Notes: a model not told the origin generated them from the sequence alone. Shown: positions 1 to 32,583, counted from the first letter of the stretch. The stretch is 64,000 bases of DNA from Oncomelania hupensis (GCA_036898135.1 CM072513.1:10847102-10911101), one strand, 5' to 3'. Numbers and translations: made by a program.

Positions 1-567
1 GAGTAAGATGATGGGGGGGGGGGGGGGAGCAGAGGATAAACTAAAAAAGACAGTACTGTAAATTAGCTTGGCCCACAACAAGCATTTGCTGTGGTCAACG
101 CAGTTCATGCCAGGGGATGTGTGCACTGTCAGTGTCCCTGGCTGCTGTCCCCAACTACCAAGTTCCCTTGTGTGCATTGTTTACACAACGAGCAGACATG
201 TGTGCCCCGTCTACTTCTGACCACTCACAACGATCATTGGGTCTTTTTTTTTTTCTCTTAAAACAGGAAATAAACACCGGAATGTAGATATGGCAAAAAG
301 TTTGAAAGAAAGGATTGTACAAATACGATGTACATTGTTCGTGCACCGATGCATTTCTGAGTGACTCAGAAAATCATCCTCAAACGGATCAAATCAATTT
401 CAAACAAAAATGGCGAACAATAAATGCAAAGAGAATAAACAAAATCTGACAGAAATATGACCCAGTTTGAACGACAGCTTCAGCAAAAAGTATGCACACT
501 CGGCTATTTGACACAAAACTGGCCAGGTATATCAGAATAAGTTTGAACAAAAACCAGCATGCCTTAC
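1..567. other. no gene recognised; probable intron of the 568-762 gene
   Basis: A poly-G run lies at about 14-27 and the rest is AT-rich. It lies immediately 3' (on the minus strand) of a good splice donor at 567, so I infer intron. I could not pick out a second coding exon here. Confidence 0.4.
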
Positions 568-762
568 CTTTATGACAGGAGTTGTGAAGTTGACAACCGA
601 AATACCGCCAGCATAATTTAGCCGATGCTGGTCAAGCTGCGAAAAATGTTTGACAAGCTGCACTGGCGTTGGGTAGCTTTGCGTATTGCTGTGTCTAAAG
701 TCTTCTAATCGAACAGGCTTTAGAGCAATGTAGTTGTCCATTCTGTTATGTACTCCGGACAT
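568..762 (-). CDS. first coding exon of an unrecognised gene (65 codons)
   Basis: Reading the minus strand, an ATG at 762 in the context CCAAGATGTCC opens a 65-codon stretch. It ends exactly at a codon boundary in front of a consensus donor (AAAG|GTAAGG; GT at 567-566). The peptide begins MSGVHNRMDNYIALKPVRLE and ends in a hydrophobic NFTTPVIK segment; it has no signal peptide or obvious motif. The frame is open a further 33 codons upstream (to 861), but that part is rich in Cys, Arg and Lys and looks like 5' UTR read-through, so I chose the ATG at 762. The phase-0 end and the donor make a real exon likely. I do not recognise the family. The remaining exons must lie at lower coordinates, probably outside the window. 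Confidence 0.6.
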
Positions 763-1558
763 CTTGGACCCCCTTGTCTTTCTTATCGCCGAGCGCGCGA
801 CGTGCTTGGTTGAGCACACACACAGAGCAAACCAAGCTTCAAACGGCGCACAATGAGGCAAGCCGAGTGAGAATATCTCTGTGGTCGACGATAGCTCAGA
901 GGATCCTGAATTATGGCAGATTCAATACACCATCAATGTCAATTTGTTATTTTGTAAAAAAAACAAACAAACAAAAAAAAAACACTCACAAAAAAAACAA
1001 CCATTATTTTAATTCTTTCAAACAGTACAGTAGTACAAGAAAACACATAACATATACTATTGAAAACCATCATCCAAAGTCTAAAAGAATATTTACGTAT
1101 TAGACATAGGCCTACTATAAAACGTTCTGTAAGAAATGTGTACATTTTTTGTTTTGTTTTTGTCAATATTTATCAAATTATACGCAACCCAAGGTCCTAA
1201 ATAAACATGCTGGACATGTAAGCCCACATTCCGTATGCGTATGACATTTATCTCGCTGTACTAAAATAGCGAGGCACGATGGTTGGAAAGGGAAATGTGT
1301 AATGTATTAATAAATGTACTGCAGGGTTTTGCGTCATCAGTGTCCCCCCCTTGAGGGCGGCTGGATCTGTGCAGAGGTCCACTTATTGATTTTTTGTGTG
1401 TGACTGTTGCAGCAGCACATAAAAAAATGTTAATGCTCACTTCAGTCATCCCTGCTAGACCACTGGGTCTCAGTTCCTCTTACTGTCTCCTTTGTACACA
1501 GCGTGTCACATGCCGTGTAAATGTGCATTCCCGCTCTGTACTAGTACTGCATGTGTGT
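763..1558. other. intergenic, nothing recognised
   Basis: This stretch is upstream of the 568-762 exon and should hold its promoter on the minus strand. I see no TATA box. It contains A-rich runs near 955-1005 and nothing coding that I can support. Confidence 0.4.

Positions 1559-1616
<58 letters not shown>
1559..1616. repeat. (GA)n microsatellite
   Basis: About 58 bp of nearly pure GA with one GATA interruption. Confidence 0.95.
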
Positions 1617-1920
1617 TTGTTTTCCTATTGACAGGTCATTAATATTAAGTTCATCAGCCGAAAATAAAAATCATTTTGATTTCCATTTTTGATTTTCTGT
1701 GGAATGTACCAAACACCTTTTCGAGGAAATGTTAAGTTGCGGAAGGGAATGGTGTAGAATTAAAAAAAAAAACAAACAACAACAACAGAAGAAGTAAAGG
1801 TAAAATAAGAAGAAAAAAACACCTCATGTACCCATCTAGTTTACACAAGGTATGAAGAAATGGTGGGCAATATATAGGGTAGGCCTACATATTTACTTTT
1901 GTTTATTCCTTTATTGTACG

Positions 1921-2344
1921 TGGCGAGACATGGACACTCACAGCAGACCTCCAACGAAGAATACAAAGCATGGAGATGAGGTGCTACAGAAGACTTCCTA
2001 TACATTTCCTATACCCAACACATCACCAACGACGAAGTCCGACAGACCATCACACAAGCTATTGGACAACACGATGACCTGCTAACAGTGGTGAAAAAAC
2101 GGAAACTCCGATGGTATGGACACGTCACCAGATCATCAGGTCTTGCAAAGAAAATCCTGCAAGGCACAGTGCAAGGAGGTAGAAGAAGAGGGAGACCGAA
2201 AAAGAGGTGGAAGGACAACATTTGAGAATGGACTGGTTTGACACTGAGGAAACCATCAGGGTTGCTGGGGACAGGGAAAGATGGAGTAAGCTGTGGTGCC
2301 CCTAAGACCTCCGAATTATGGGATAGGATAGGATAGGATAGGAT
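1921..2344 (+). mobile_element. 5'-truncated RTE-like LINE, 3' end only
   Basis: This stretch matches, base for base over most of its length, the last 400 bp of the longer copies at 15473-16846 and 49363-51210. It includes the RKLRWYGHVTRSSGL and GRRRGRPKKRW coding segments, here broken by a stop and small indels. It ends in the family's tandem tail (GGATA)n at 2322-2344. The 5' truncation point is about 1921. Confidence 0.85.
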
Positions 2345-3038
2345 ATACGTGGTCTCATTGCATATAAAAATACAACTGAAGACTATATACTTTCACAACA
2401 CAGAAAAGTGAGGGGAGAGGAAAAAAAAAGTGGGAATCCCCTAATAAATATTGTAAAAAATAAAAATGAATTAACAATTTTGTTATAAATAAATATGTAC
2501 CATTACTTTATTAAATAAATATAAAATGAAATAAAAGAGGTAGCTTAAGTTTGAGCTGTATATATTTCAGTGTAGTTTTATCAGAGAAGTACTGTACACT
2601 GCAACAGTCACACATGCTGTTAGATCTTGTTTACGAGGGTCTACACTGTGAGAAGCGAGTTAAGTTGGTAAATATAGATTGTGAATGGAAGAAGGCATGC
2701 ATCACTCTCTCACAGACACACACATACCCACACATGCAGACATACATAAACTCACGAGGACACTAAGAATTTTAATTTAATCTGAATTTATTTCCATAAC
2801 ATTGCAGTGATCAAGCAAACTTGTACATGATATAGAGTGATCCTAGAGGAGTTTATCAATCCACGTTATTGAGGTGAAAGGTCTCAAATAAGCGAGTATG
2901 CATCTTAAAATCACAATTCGATCTTTTTGTAACGTCACCTCGCGAGCTGCCCTCTGTGTAGTTATTAAATGATCCAATTCAGGCCAAGAACCAAGTCACA
3001 TACAAACAGCCACAGCAAAGGCTCCTGAGACTATAACT
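2345..3038. other. AT-rich intergenic, nothing recognised
   Basis: Contains short open frames only, with no domain or splice structure that I can support. Confidence 0.4.
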
Positions 3039-3420
3039 GAGTTCAGATTCAGATTCAGAAAACTTTATTATCTCCAAGGAGAAATTCTAACATGGATTTG
3101 CTGTCAGCAAAAGGTAATAAAATGTAACAATACTATAAACATGTAAACATGTACGTGTAATCACGCTTATGTACATATTAACAAGAACATTTCCGACACA
3201 TTGTAAAACTTAAAATACATATCACACTACATGTCCTTATTGCACTTCAACATAAATAAATAAAACACCTACCCACAAACACACACACCCACACACACAC
3301 ATCCACACACACATGGGTTAGACATGAGATTATAAAATTATAAACGTTATAAAGCATCTTAAAAAAAATATACAATCATCAAACTCTGCGTATCATTCTA
3401 GCACTGACAATCACAGATTT
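3039..3420 (-). mobile_element. 3' end of a LINE with (GAATCT)n tail
   Basis: On the minus strand the end reads ...TTCTCCTTGGAGATAATAAAG, then TTTTCTGAATCTGAATCTGAA. That is an AATAAA-like signal followed by a short tandem GAATCT tail, the usual ending of several animal LINE families. The 5' limit (high coordinate) is not defined. Confidence 0.5.
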
Positions 3421-3633
3421 TAAAACTTATGCATTAGTTAACTAGATACATACTGAATAGTTGAAAAATTGCTGCAAATATTATAAAATTCATCTCTAGT
3501 ACTCCCATAAACCACTAGCACCCAACTCATTCAGTCAACACTTATTAAGAATTTGTACTGATTTGGGTTGAGTTGAGTCACACATACACAATTCCATGTT
3601 TTAACACAGTAATAGTATATAGAAAATGGCGGT

Positions 3634-3672
3634 ACATTACATTACATTACATTACATTACATTACATTACAT
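3634..3672. repeat. (ATTAC)n microsatellite, likely LINE tail
   Basis: About eight ATTAC units abut the dispersed repeat that follows. On the minus strand this would be a (GTAAT)n 3' tail of that repeat. Confidence 0.8.
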
Positions 3673-4215
3673 GATTATTGCTTTAGGTCCAGCGGACTCT
3701 TCCGAGCCAAATCAGGACCGGACAACCCCCGATCCGCATAAAAGATCTGCTGAAACAACCCTAGTGGTAAAACTGAAAGCTCTCCATCAGCCAGTCACTT
3801 TACAATAAAGACATACCACGCAGGGGACGCTGAGGGCTGTACTCTAATTTATCGAAGCCCCGTTTACAAAAACAAAATAGAATATAAACATCATTATAAA
3901 TTATCAACAAAACACATACATATAAAATGCCTACATTGCTAAATAATAACATCATAGGAAGCCCTAGTGACCACCTGGCAGAAAGCGTCCAATATTCCCA
4001 AGCTGATCCAACAGACCTCATACACAAATAAGGAGTCTTGTCCAGGAAGAGTTTTCAAGAAAAAAGATAGATGACTGGTCTAGCGAAGAAGAAGACAGTA
4101 TAGCAGATTGATAGAACAGAGCAGGAATGAGAAAGAGCAAATGAGAAAGACAGCGACAGTGGGAATTTAAAGCACTAAATTTCCAGAAAGTGGGGATACT
4201 ATTTATACTGAAACC
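3673..4215 (-). repeat. dispersed repeat, copy 1 (probable LINE 3' UTR)
   Basis: This stretch aligns collinearly with 31640-32115. Shared blocks include 'GTACTCTAAT', 'ACAAAATAGAATATAAA', 'CTACATTGCTAAATAATAA' and 'GAGAGTTTTCAAGAAAAAA'. The tandem pentamer at its left edge suggests a minus-strand retroelement 3' end. No coding part was recognised. Confidence 0.6.
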
Positions 4216-4740
4216 CCCGGCACCCCAACGGGGGTAAATGGCGGTAAGCCACCCAGTGTCTAGAACAGATGACCTTCTCAATGGTCGGACATGAAGTTTA
4301 AATTCAATTTTTAATTTATTAAAAAGTATGAATCTAAAGCAAACAGTCATGACATCTTATATAAGTTTTAGCGCAATGATGCACTTTACCAATATTGCTG
4401 TTACGTTACACAAACAACATTTAAACAGGTCTGCTAACAATGTTTCTAATTATAAATGACCATTTGTTCCCTTGCCTGTCCTGTCTGTAATCTGAAGTAA
4501 GGGTCCAGAGAATTCTTTTTTTTATTAATGCACACAAAACAACAACAACAACAAAACCCAAAACATGCAAGCACAAATACTTGAAATAGTTGTGTTTTTT
4601 TCCTTAACTTCTGCCCTTGGTCAGTGTTAGAAAAACATAACTTAACTGATAACATTTAAAACAAAACATTTTAAAAATGTTTCCTTTACTTTAAAAACAA
4701 AATATTATCTTGCATATATTAGAAAGATTCTATAACGATT

Positions 4741-4830
4741 GTTTTAGACGGGGAGGGAAATTAGAGGCAGGCGGTGGGGGAAGGGGGGGTTAGGGGGTAA
4801 GAAAGGGGTTAGGGGGTAAGAGGGGAGCAA
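4741..4830 (+). repeat. G-rich tract with TTAGGGGG repeats
   Basis: Contains runs of four to seven G and two 20-bp units built on GGGGTTAGGGGGTAAG. It lies just downstream of the SETMAR-like stop codon, so it would be a C/U-rich segment of that gene's 3' UTR. The plus strand could form a G-quadruplex (inference). Confidence 0.6.
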
Positions 4831-4838
4831 GTCCACAG

Positions 4839-6493
4839 CTAATTAAATATCAAATTTTCATACGGCAAGTAGCCTTTACAGCTGGAGCTTCCACACAAAC
4901 ATGGCTTTCGCTTCCAATGGGATTGGAAAGTGTTCAAAGACTGTGCAGCATGACTGTCAAAACTATCATTATTACCATCAACCTCATGGCAGCTGGTTTT
5001 TAGTCTCTTCCTTTGATTGCATACTGCTGTGCCTGTATTTTTATCAATACCATAACTGATTGGGTCTCTATCAGTATCATCACTGCAGAGTACAAGTGTA
5101 TTTTTATCTGTATCGCTGTCAGTTTGACCCACTGTAGTTTTCACAGTTTGCCGATTGTCTGTGGTAAGGCTGGAGTTTACAGTAACACTCACGGTGTCAG
5201 CTTTTCGTTTCCTGTGAGAATAATCTACAGTGCATTCCTGTGTGGGCGACTCAAAGTATGGGGATTGCGACTGATGACCAACAGATTTGTGCTGACTGGA
5301 CAAAAGTTCAGTGTAAGCTACTCCACCGTCATGTTGCCACCCAGGACGTTCTGAACCAGGGGAGGTAATTTTGAAGCAGTTCATATTGACGCAGTCATTT
5401 CCCTCTTTCAACATTTGGTGCTTTTCTTCCTTGGAGCAAATGTTGTGTCCTTCCGCTTTATTTTCTGAATATTCCCCCCGTTGCGACTGAGGTGTGGGAC
5501 TAGCAGTAGTAGAACAACTGCCCAAAAGGTGATCTTGAGGTGTCTGTAACATAGCCTCACCGCTGTAATCAAAGGTGAGTTCTTCACCAGCGCAGATATC
5601 CCTACGAGCGAAAAGAGCTAATTTCGGAACAAGGTTGTCCACCCTGACAGGCACCATGAGTAGATTGGGATCACATGAGTGGTTAGCGAAACGACCAACG
5701 TTGCCCGCCAGCCGGGGATCAACACACGTCAATTCAACACCAGTAGAGCAATGCTCTCTCAGGACTATCAGGTAATTCATATCGCTGTCTGCATCTCTGA
5801 GTCTCTGCTCTGCTTCAGATATGCCGACAACCTCCCCAGCGTACTCACACACAAACGCCAGTCGCTGAACATCTTCGGCGGCAAACAGTCCGAATCCTTT
5901 AGAACGCGAGGGACAAACCATGACCTTGACAATCAAACCACGCTGCACCAGCCTGTTGAAGCAAGACTTGGAACAGGCGCACTGACTGTTGCACTCCACC
6001 ACTGGTCTCAGACTTGGAGACGAGACTGAGGCTTCTCTCAAAAAGCCTGTGATAGAGTCATAGGCTGGCTCAAAGCGCTGCAGGCACAGGCAAGTTTCTG
6101 GTACACATTTCTCGCTGCACTCACAGCCACTCAGCTGCTCCTCAAAACGGCCTCTGTCACACCCAGGCCCTGGTATATTTCTTGTAACATACTGCAACCA
6201 AAATATATACAACAACAATATAATGACATTTGATGACTCTGATTAGTATATAATATAGTATTTAGTATTGAAATTATATACTGCTTTTTTTTCATTGATA
6301 TAAATCAAAATTTATATATACTTAAAAAGCTACATTTATGAATGCTTAAGTTATGTTCCATATTAGTTTATATATGATAACAAATTATGTTTCTTACCCG
6401 AAATTTTGAGGGAAAAACAAAACCAGATTCTCCATCCCGGGGTTCACATGGGACAGCCACAGACTCCAATCCAGAACTGATGTCTTCCAGCAT
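4839..6493 (-). CDS. SETMAR-like: SETMAR-like SET-domain histone-lysine N-methyltransferase (2 exons, 482 aa)
   Basis: Exons are 6398-6493 and 4839-6191, both on the minus strand. The donor is CGG|GTAAGA at 6397 and the acceptor is TTGCAG at 6194-6192; joining is in phase and gives FPSKFR-YVTRNIPGPGCD. A longer open frame that starts at 6218 reads intron sequence and is not the real start. The spliced protein has a cysteine-rich pre-SET region (about 43-112), then SET (about 120-243) with EYAGEV, NHSCDPN (202-208) and FDYSG. A post-SET C-x-C-x4-C lies at 463-470, close to the C-terminus. The family methylates histone H3 lysine using S-adenosylmethionine in the nucleus, and the motifs match the SET half of SETMAR. 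No mariner part is present, as expected outside primates. Unusual is a Ser/Thr-rich, low-complexity insert of about 215 residues between SET and post-SET. A possible donor (CG|GTGAGG) sits right at FDYSG, so part of it could be an unannotated intron. A possible acceptor at 6511-6510 and a donor near 6681 suggest a 5' UTR intron. Confidence 0.85.
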
Positions 6494-6511
6494 TGCATGT
6501 GTTTGTGTGCT

Positions 6512-7458
6512 GGGAAAAAGTAATGCATGCACAGACTAAGAAAACAACAAACGCTAAAACCATCTTCATTATTATGCAACCAAGACACTTAACAGTGGTT
6601 ACTGTACACATTTCATACTTTAATGCCTAGAAATGTTAAACGTTTAGTATCCCAAAACTTTGGTAGAAATACCATTGACTTACTCCTTACGACTACGAGC
6701 CTCTTGAAATTTACAGCCCCGTCGCTACGGGCCATACTGTACCGATTGTAGGACAGACCACAGACTGACAGAGAAATAAGAAGCATGGTCTGATCTCCTT
6801 CCCCAACAGTACACCAACGACGACCGATAGTTCAGGCACAAGTTTAACTTGAAGTTACCCCCAGCGACATCTTGACCTTCCCTAAACTGCTAACCCTCCC
6901 TTGTCGGCGTTTCGCATCTACGCACAGGTTCTGAAGTCTTTTCTTTCGACTTTGTAAACTCGTAGGCCTCCTACATACGTAGGTAGCATAATTTTATTAA
7001 TTATAGTATACCCTGTGATCTACGCAAGATCTAACGCAGACAACTTCAGCTTTACTCGGGATAATCAAGCCATGGCCTGGTGCTCAAAGGAAACGATAAC
7101 ACTTTACACATAAAATAATAACAACAAAAACTAGAGAGAAACAAACACCTACTGGCCTAGCAGTATAGCCTCGCTGTCCTTCTGAAATTTAAGAACGAAA
7201 GTAAACTCTTTTGCTACATGAGTTAAAAAAAAAAAAGGTTTCCGATTGAAGGGAAACAACCACCATATATTCTTCCTCTTTAGGCCTTGGTTGAATAATT
7301 TTGTTTTCTTTCGAATAGTATTCTCACAGGCGCTTGTGCGAGCGCCTATGCCTGGGCCATATTCTGTACGTGAAAAGTGTGTTATTATACTAATTTCATT
7401 TTCTTTACTATTTTATTAATTTTATTCAACTGATTGTTGTTAACCCAAACCCTAACCC

Positions 7459-7460
<2 letters not shown>
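6512..7460. other. upstream region of the SETMAR-like gene
   Basis: Contains candidate 5' UTR splice donors on the minus strand near 6681-6690 and otherwise no coding signal. Two short telomere-like words (AACCCAAACCCTAACCC) occur at 7442-7458, just before a trinucleotide repeat. Confidence 0.35.

Positions 7461-7541
<81 letters not shown>
7461..7541. repeat. (AAT)n microsatellite
   Basis: About 27 uninterrupted AAT units. The poly-asparagine frame across it is spurious. Confidence 0.97.
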
Positions 7542-7543
<2 letters not shown>

Positions 7544-7714
7544 AGGATGCTATATACGCGCCTTTCCCCAAATCAATCAGGCTCAAAGCGCGGCGATCTA
7601 TACCAACATACACGCTCACCTGTCTCATCCACCCTCACACACACCAAATACACATCCATCACTCAAACAGGTGGTGTAAAGGCAGGAAGTTCGCTATTAG
7701 AAGACGGAAAGAAA

Positions 7715-7921
7715 ATCGAATTTTTATTTTTGAAATTTTTATATTGACTGCGTCCTGTACCATTATTGAAGGGAGGGAGGAAACCGGAGTGCCCGGAGAA
7801 AACCCTCGGTGACCTCAATAGTCTCGTACCTAAGTCACATACGTTCGCCCCTTGCGGGAATCGAACCCGCGACCTTCGGCATAGGACACCGGCGACTTAT
7901 CCACTGCGCCACGAGGCCACC
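7715..7921 (-). mobile_element. tRNA-derived SINE with CTCCGG central domain
   Basis: On the minus strand the head begins at 7921. It has an A box-like TGGCGCAGTGGATAAG and a B box GGGTTCGATTCCC, followed by non-tRNA sequence. The block TTTTCTCCGGGCACTCCGG is almost identical to one in the SINE at 32163-32520. An A-rich end lies near 7720. It is transcribed, if at all, by RNA polymerase III and is mobilised by a LINE (family knowledge). Confidence 0.7.
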
Positions 7922-8089
7922 CCTTAACCTAACCCTAATGCTAAAACAGCTCTAACTCAACGGAGCACTATTTTGACGTCAAAATAGTACCGCCTTCCAA
8001 AAAAGTCAGAAGAAACCATGTGGAGTTTTATGTGTGTGTCATCAGTACGTCGTTTCTACATGCCCACCCCCCACCCTCCTCTTACACAC

Positions 8090-8091
<2 letters not shown>

Positions 8092-8160
<69 letters not shown>
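8092..8160. repeat. (CA)n microsatellite
   Basis: A nearly pure CA run. Confidence 0.95.
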
Positions 8161-8163
<3 letters not shown>

Positions 8164-8408
8164 CAACCAACAAATCAGTAATTAAATAGTGTAGGCAAAG
8201 ACGGTAGAACAATGGGTAGGTAACCCCAGTTGCGGTCAGCTCCCAATGAGTGCGGACACCTAGCTACGTTTTCCAGGCGTTAAAATAGATTGATGACAAC
8301 ACTTTTCCTAAACAGCGTCTGTACGATCGATCAAGGAACGACCCACCTTTTTCGGTGCAGTTTTTCATGCACATTGCAATAATATCTATAAATAAGCTTA
8401 TATATACA

Positions 8409-9041
8409 GAGGTGCCAACCCCTTAAACTTCTTGTCAGTATTTCCAAACCCGTTTGTCAGTATTTTTTAACACTTGTCAGTATTTTTTTTCTCGCAAAAC
8501 CCAGCCTATGACACCATATAGTAACGACAGGCTTCTTTCTGAAACATCAGGCTATTTTCAGTCCTCTAAAATCACGATGAAAATCAGCTTGTTGAACACC
8601 ACACTTGTTTTACTCTAAAATCACCATGAAAATCAGCTTGTTGAACACAGCGACGTTCAGTGAGTGCAGGAGTACTATTCTGAGGCCAGAAACCAATACA
8701 GAAGCACCGCTGGCAAAGATAAACGATCGGCAACTTCTCCTCCGTATTTATGGGGGCCGGGTAGCTCAGTTGGTAAGAGCGTCTTGCTAGTAACCGAAAG
8801 GTCGCTGGTTCGAATCCCGGATTGGTCAACGTGTGATCATATTATTTTCCCCTTTACCAACAACTGGCCCGCTGGTGTCAGTATAAATCGGTCCAGTAGT
8901 CACCTATATGCGAAAGTGTCGTACGAATAATCTACAAACAACAACAACAACAACTCCGTATTTTTATAAAAGCTACCGTATTTCCGTATTTAATTCACTT
9001 CGCCGGAATTAAATACGGTCAATCCGTACTGGTTGGCACCT
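8409..9041. mobile_element. putative small DNA transposon (MITE-like), hosts a SINE
   Basis: The ends are inverted: AGGTGCCAACC at 8409 and GGTTGGCACCT at 9031-9041. The interior has several TTGTCAGTATTT and CCGTATTT words and a 35-bp direct repeat (CTCTAAAATCAC...). There is no coding capacity. I could not find a target duplication, so the class is unsure. The SINE at 8750-8953 is nested within it. Confidence 0.4.
8750..8953 (+). mobile_element. tRNA-Thr-like SINE with 10-bp target duplication
   Basis: The head has the A box TAGCTCAGTTGGTAAGAG, an anticodon-loop-like CTAGTAA (AGT) and the B box GGTTCGAATCC. The acceptor and T stems have several mismatches, so it is not a functional tRNA gene. 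A 130-bp body and an (ACA)n/(CAA)n tail follow. The insertion is flanked by perfect CTCCGTATTT at 8740-8749 and 8954-8963, which fixes both ends. Confidence 0.85.
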
Positions 9042-9138
9042 AACTGTTGTTATCTAATTATATTAATTAAATAGGCTACCATATTGTAAATATACGACCT
9101 GAATTTATTCAAACTTCATCAAGTTGTTTCACTGTATT

Positions 9139-9526
9139 TTTCCGTGTGTGTGTGTCTGTGTGTGTCTGTGTGTGTTAGTACGGGTGTATGTGTGTGTGTT
9201 TATGGGCGTTTGTGTGAGAGAGAGTTGGTGTGAGGGTTTAAAGGTGAGAAGGAGGGTGAATTAAAGAAAGCGATAGGGAGAGAAATAGATTGTGTGTGTG
9301 TGCGTGTGTGTGTGTGTGCGTGTGTGTGTGTGGTAGAGAACATGCATTAGGATGAGTGTGAAGGGGAGTGAGTTGTTGGAGAGAGAGAGCGAGAGAGAGA
9401 GAAGGAGAGAGAGAGGGAGAGAGAGAGCGAGAGAGAGAGGGGGGGGGAGAGAGAGGAGGGAGAGAGAGAGAGAGAGAGAGGGGGGGGGAGAGAGAGGGGG
9501 GAGAGAGAGGGGGGGGGGAGAGAGAG
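9139..9526. repeat. (GT)n then (GA)n low-complexity tract
   Basis: TGTG-rich from about 9146 to 9332, then GA with G runs from 9380 to 9526. Frames here are spurious. Confidence 0.9.
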
Positions 9527-9764
9527 CGTTTACGCTTTTCAACGTCTAAAGAAAATCAACAGCATGTTCTCAAAATTTATTGTTATACGACAACACCATT
9601 GTGATAAGGTTCCAATTAAAATAACCACATTTCAAGTGGAATTGAAAACAACAACAAAAACAACAAACGTGTTTGAAAGAAAGCAAGTAAACGATTAATT
9701 TATTATTAATTTCATCTCTTTCAAGTTGCACAATTCTTGATTATCCTGTAAACCGATTTTTTAC

Positions 9765-30722
<20,958 letters not shown>

Positions 30723-30820
30723 GATGCTGTGCGTAGTCCAAAAGAGAGGTGAAACAAAGACTTGACTTGACTTGTGTAGATTAACGTCCCCGGACACAAA
30801 CAAAGAACCATCAGCGCTAC

Positions 30821-30828
30821 TTTATATA
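30821..30828 (-). promoter_or_regulatory. TATA box of the GH45 gene
   Basis: TATATAAA on the minus strand, 99 bp upstream of the ATG at 30722. A start site near 30795 would leave about 75 nt of 5' UTR (inference). Confidence 0.65.
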
Positions 30829-31111
30829 CTCAAGATTGTATCCTCACTATCTGAAAATCGTAACGTGGAAAAATACTCTTGCAGAGTGCTGGGTGAGGGA
30901 CCATGCTCTGACAGACAGAATGATTCGAGTTCATGTCCCATAGACAAGTCACACTTATCTTGGATGAGCACATAAACCTATTTGCAGTTTTGATGGAACA
31001 AATCGCTGGATAATTGTGAAGGCTATCTTACCTTTCAACAGTGCAAAATAAATCTTCATTGTCTTCGGTTAAATGTCATGTGCGCAAGCGCGCAAACACC
31101 CACCCACCGAC

Positions 31112-31166
31112 CCCCCCCCCCCCCCCCAAAAAAAAAAAAAAAAAAAAAAAAAAACACACACACAAG

Positions 31167-31197
<31 letters not shown>

Positions 31198-31235
31198 GCA
31201 CACACACACACACACCCATACACACACACACCACT
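31112..31235. repeat. poly-C, poly-A and (CA)n compound tract
   Basis: About 17 C, then about 27 A, then CA. Likely prone to slippage and assembly error. Confidence 0.9.
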
Positions 31236-31639
31236 TTCAGAAAGAACGAGAGGAAAGGTGCCATGTGTCATCAAGGACTATAGGGTCATAAATGTGCGGC
31301 AAATGCTGTAATCTGGTAGATGGGTTATGGAGGGTGGGGAGAAAACATAGCTAATTCCTACAGTGAGTCTGAGGTCAAGATTAAAATTGCAACAAAACAA
31401 TATAAAATATAATAATAAACAAATACATAAATAAAAATTAGAATGTCGAATTCGCGCAATGGGAAAACTACTTGCTTAAAATGTAATTATACGTTTTTAT
31501 TTTTGTATGTATATAATGTTGCATATACATTTTTCATGTATAATATTTGTGAAATGTCAATCTAAACGTCGTGTCCGATAGTTCCAAAGGTCGTCTGCTA
31601 TAACAATAAATGGCTTATATCGCAGTTGATTCAATGGTT
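31236..31639. other. intergenic, nothing recognised
   Basis: AT-rich, no coding or repeat structure identified. Confidence 0.4.
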
Positions 31640-32115
31640 AGTTAGTTTTAGTCATTGTTTATTGGGTCCAACGGAAAGAACGATAATGGCAACTGCACTG
31701 AAGGCACTCCACCAGCCGGTCACTTTAAAATAAATGCATCCCATGCAAGGGACGCTGAAGCTGTACTCTAATCTATCAAACTCTCGTTTACAAAAAACAA
31801 AATAGAATATAAATTACATTATAAAATATTAACAAACACGTACATATAAAATATCTACATTGCTAAATAATAATACCATAGAGAGCCCTATTGACCATTT
31901 GGCAGAATGCGTTCAATATCCCCAACAGACCCCATACACAAATGAGGAGTCTTGGGAGAGTTTTCAAGAAAAAAAAAAGGTAGGTGACTGCTCTAGCGAA
32001 GAGGATAGTAGATTGATAAAACAGAGTATGAACGAGTAAGAACAAAGGAGAAAGTCAGCGAACGCGGGATTTTAAAGCACTAAATGCCACAAAGGGGGAT
32101 ATTATTTATAGTGGT
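31640..32115 (-). repeat. dispersed repeat, copy 2
   Basis: Collinear with 3673-4215, beginning with TTATTGGGTCCAACGG. On the minus strand that is a short AATAA-containing 3' end, supporting a retroelement 3' UTR. Confidence 0.6.
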
Positions 32116-32162
32116 GTATGCAGTGTACTCAACTGTAAAGCGATAAACAAACAAAATACAAA

Positions 32163-32520
32163 TGCGAGCGTTGTGGCCAAGTGGGCTAAGGCAGGATTAA
32201 CTTGCCTTGTACACAGGACAGAAACCAATGGCGCCTGACAGGTGTGGGTTCGATCCAGCATCTGGGCATTATGTTTCTCCGAATATTATTTACTTTCGAC
32301 TCGGGCAACGTCTCGGGGGTTTTCTCCGGGTACTCCGGTTTGCTCCCCCAGAAAAATTTCAAAATCACAACGAATGTTAGGTAGGTTGGGTTTGGGCGCG
32401 CCACAGGCTGCGACTACGCTTTCCCCAGGGGAGGCGGCCCAGAATTTCCCTATAAAAAGGGACAATAAAAGTAAATAAAATAAATAAAATAAAATAAAAT
32501 AAAAATAAAATAAAATAAAA
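32163..32520 (+). mobile_element. tRNA-derived SINE with CTCCGG central domain and (AAAAT)n tail
   Basis: A box-like TGGCCAAGTGGGCTAAGG, a long variable region as in tRNA-Leu or tRNA-Ser, and the B box GGGTTCGATCC at about 32247. The block TTTTCTCCGGGTACTCCGG at 32313-32341 is the domain also found at 7715-7921. It ends in (AAAT/AAAAT)n at 32466-32520. Confidence 0.75.
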
Positions 32521-32583
32521 TTACCTTGAGACACTGCGCCTCTACACCTTTGACAGAGAGTATAAACCGAGGTTTAGTCTCAG

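Noticed and set aside
6192..6218. Start of the SETMAR-like protein at 6218
   Set aside because: The first nine residues are translated intron; an acceptor at 6194-6192 joins in phase to an exon starting with ATG at 6493.
8754..8826. Functional tRNA-Thr gene
   Set aside because: A and B boxes are good, but the acceptor and T stems have several mismatches. The head runs into a SINE body with a (CAA)n tail and a target duplication.
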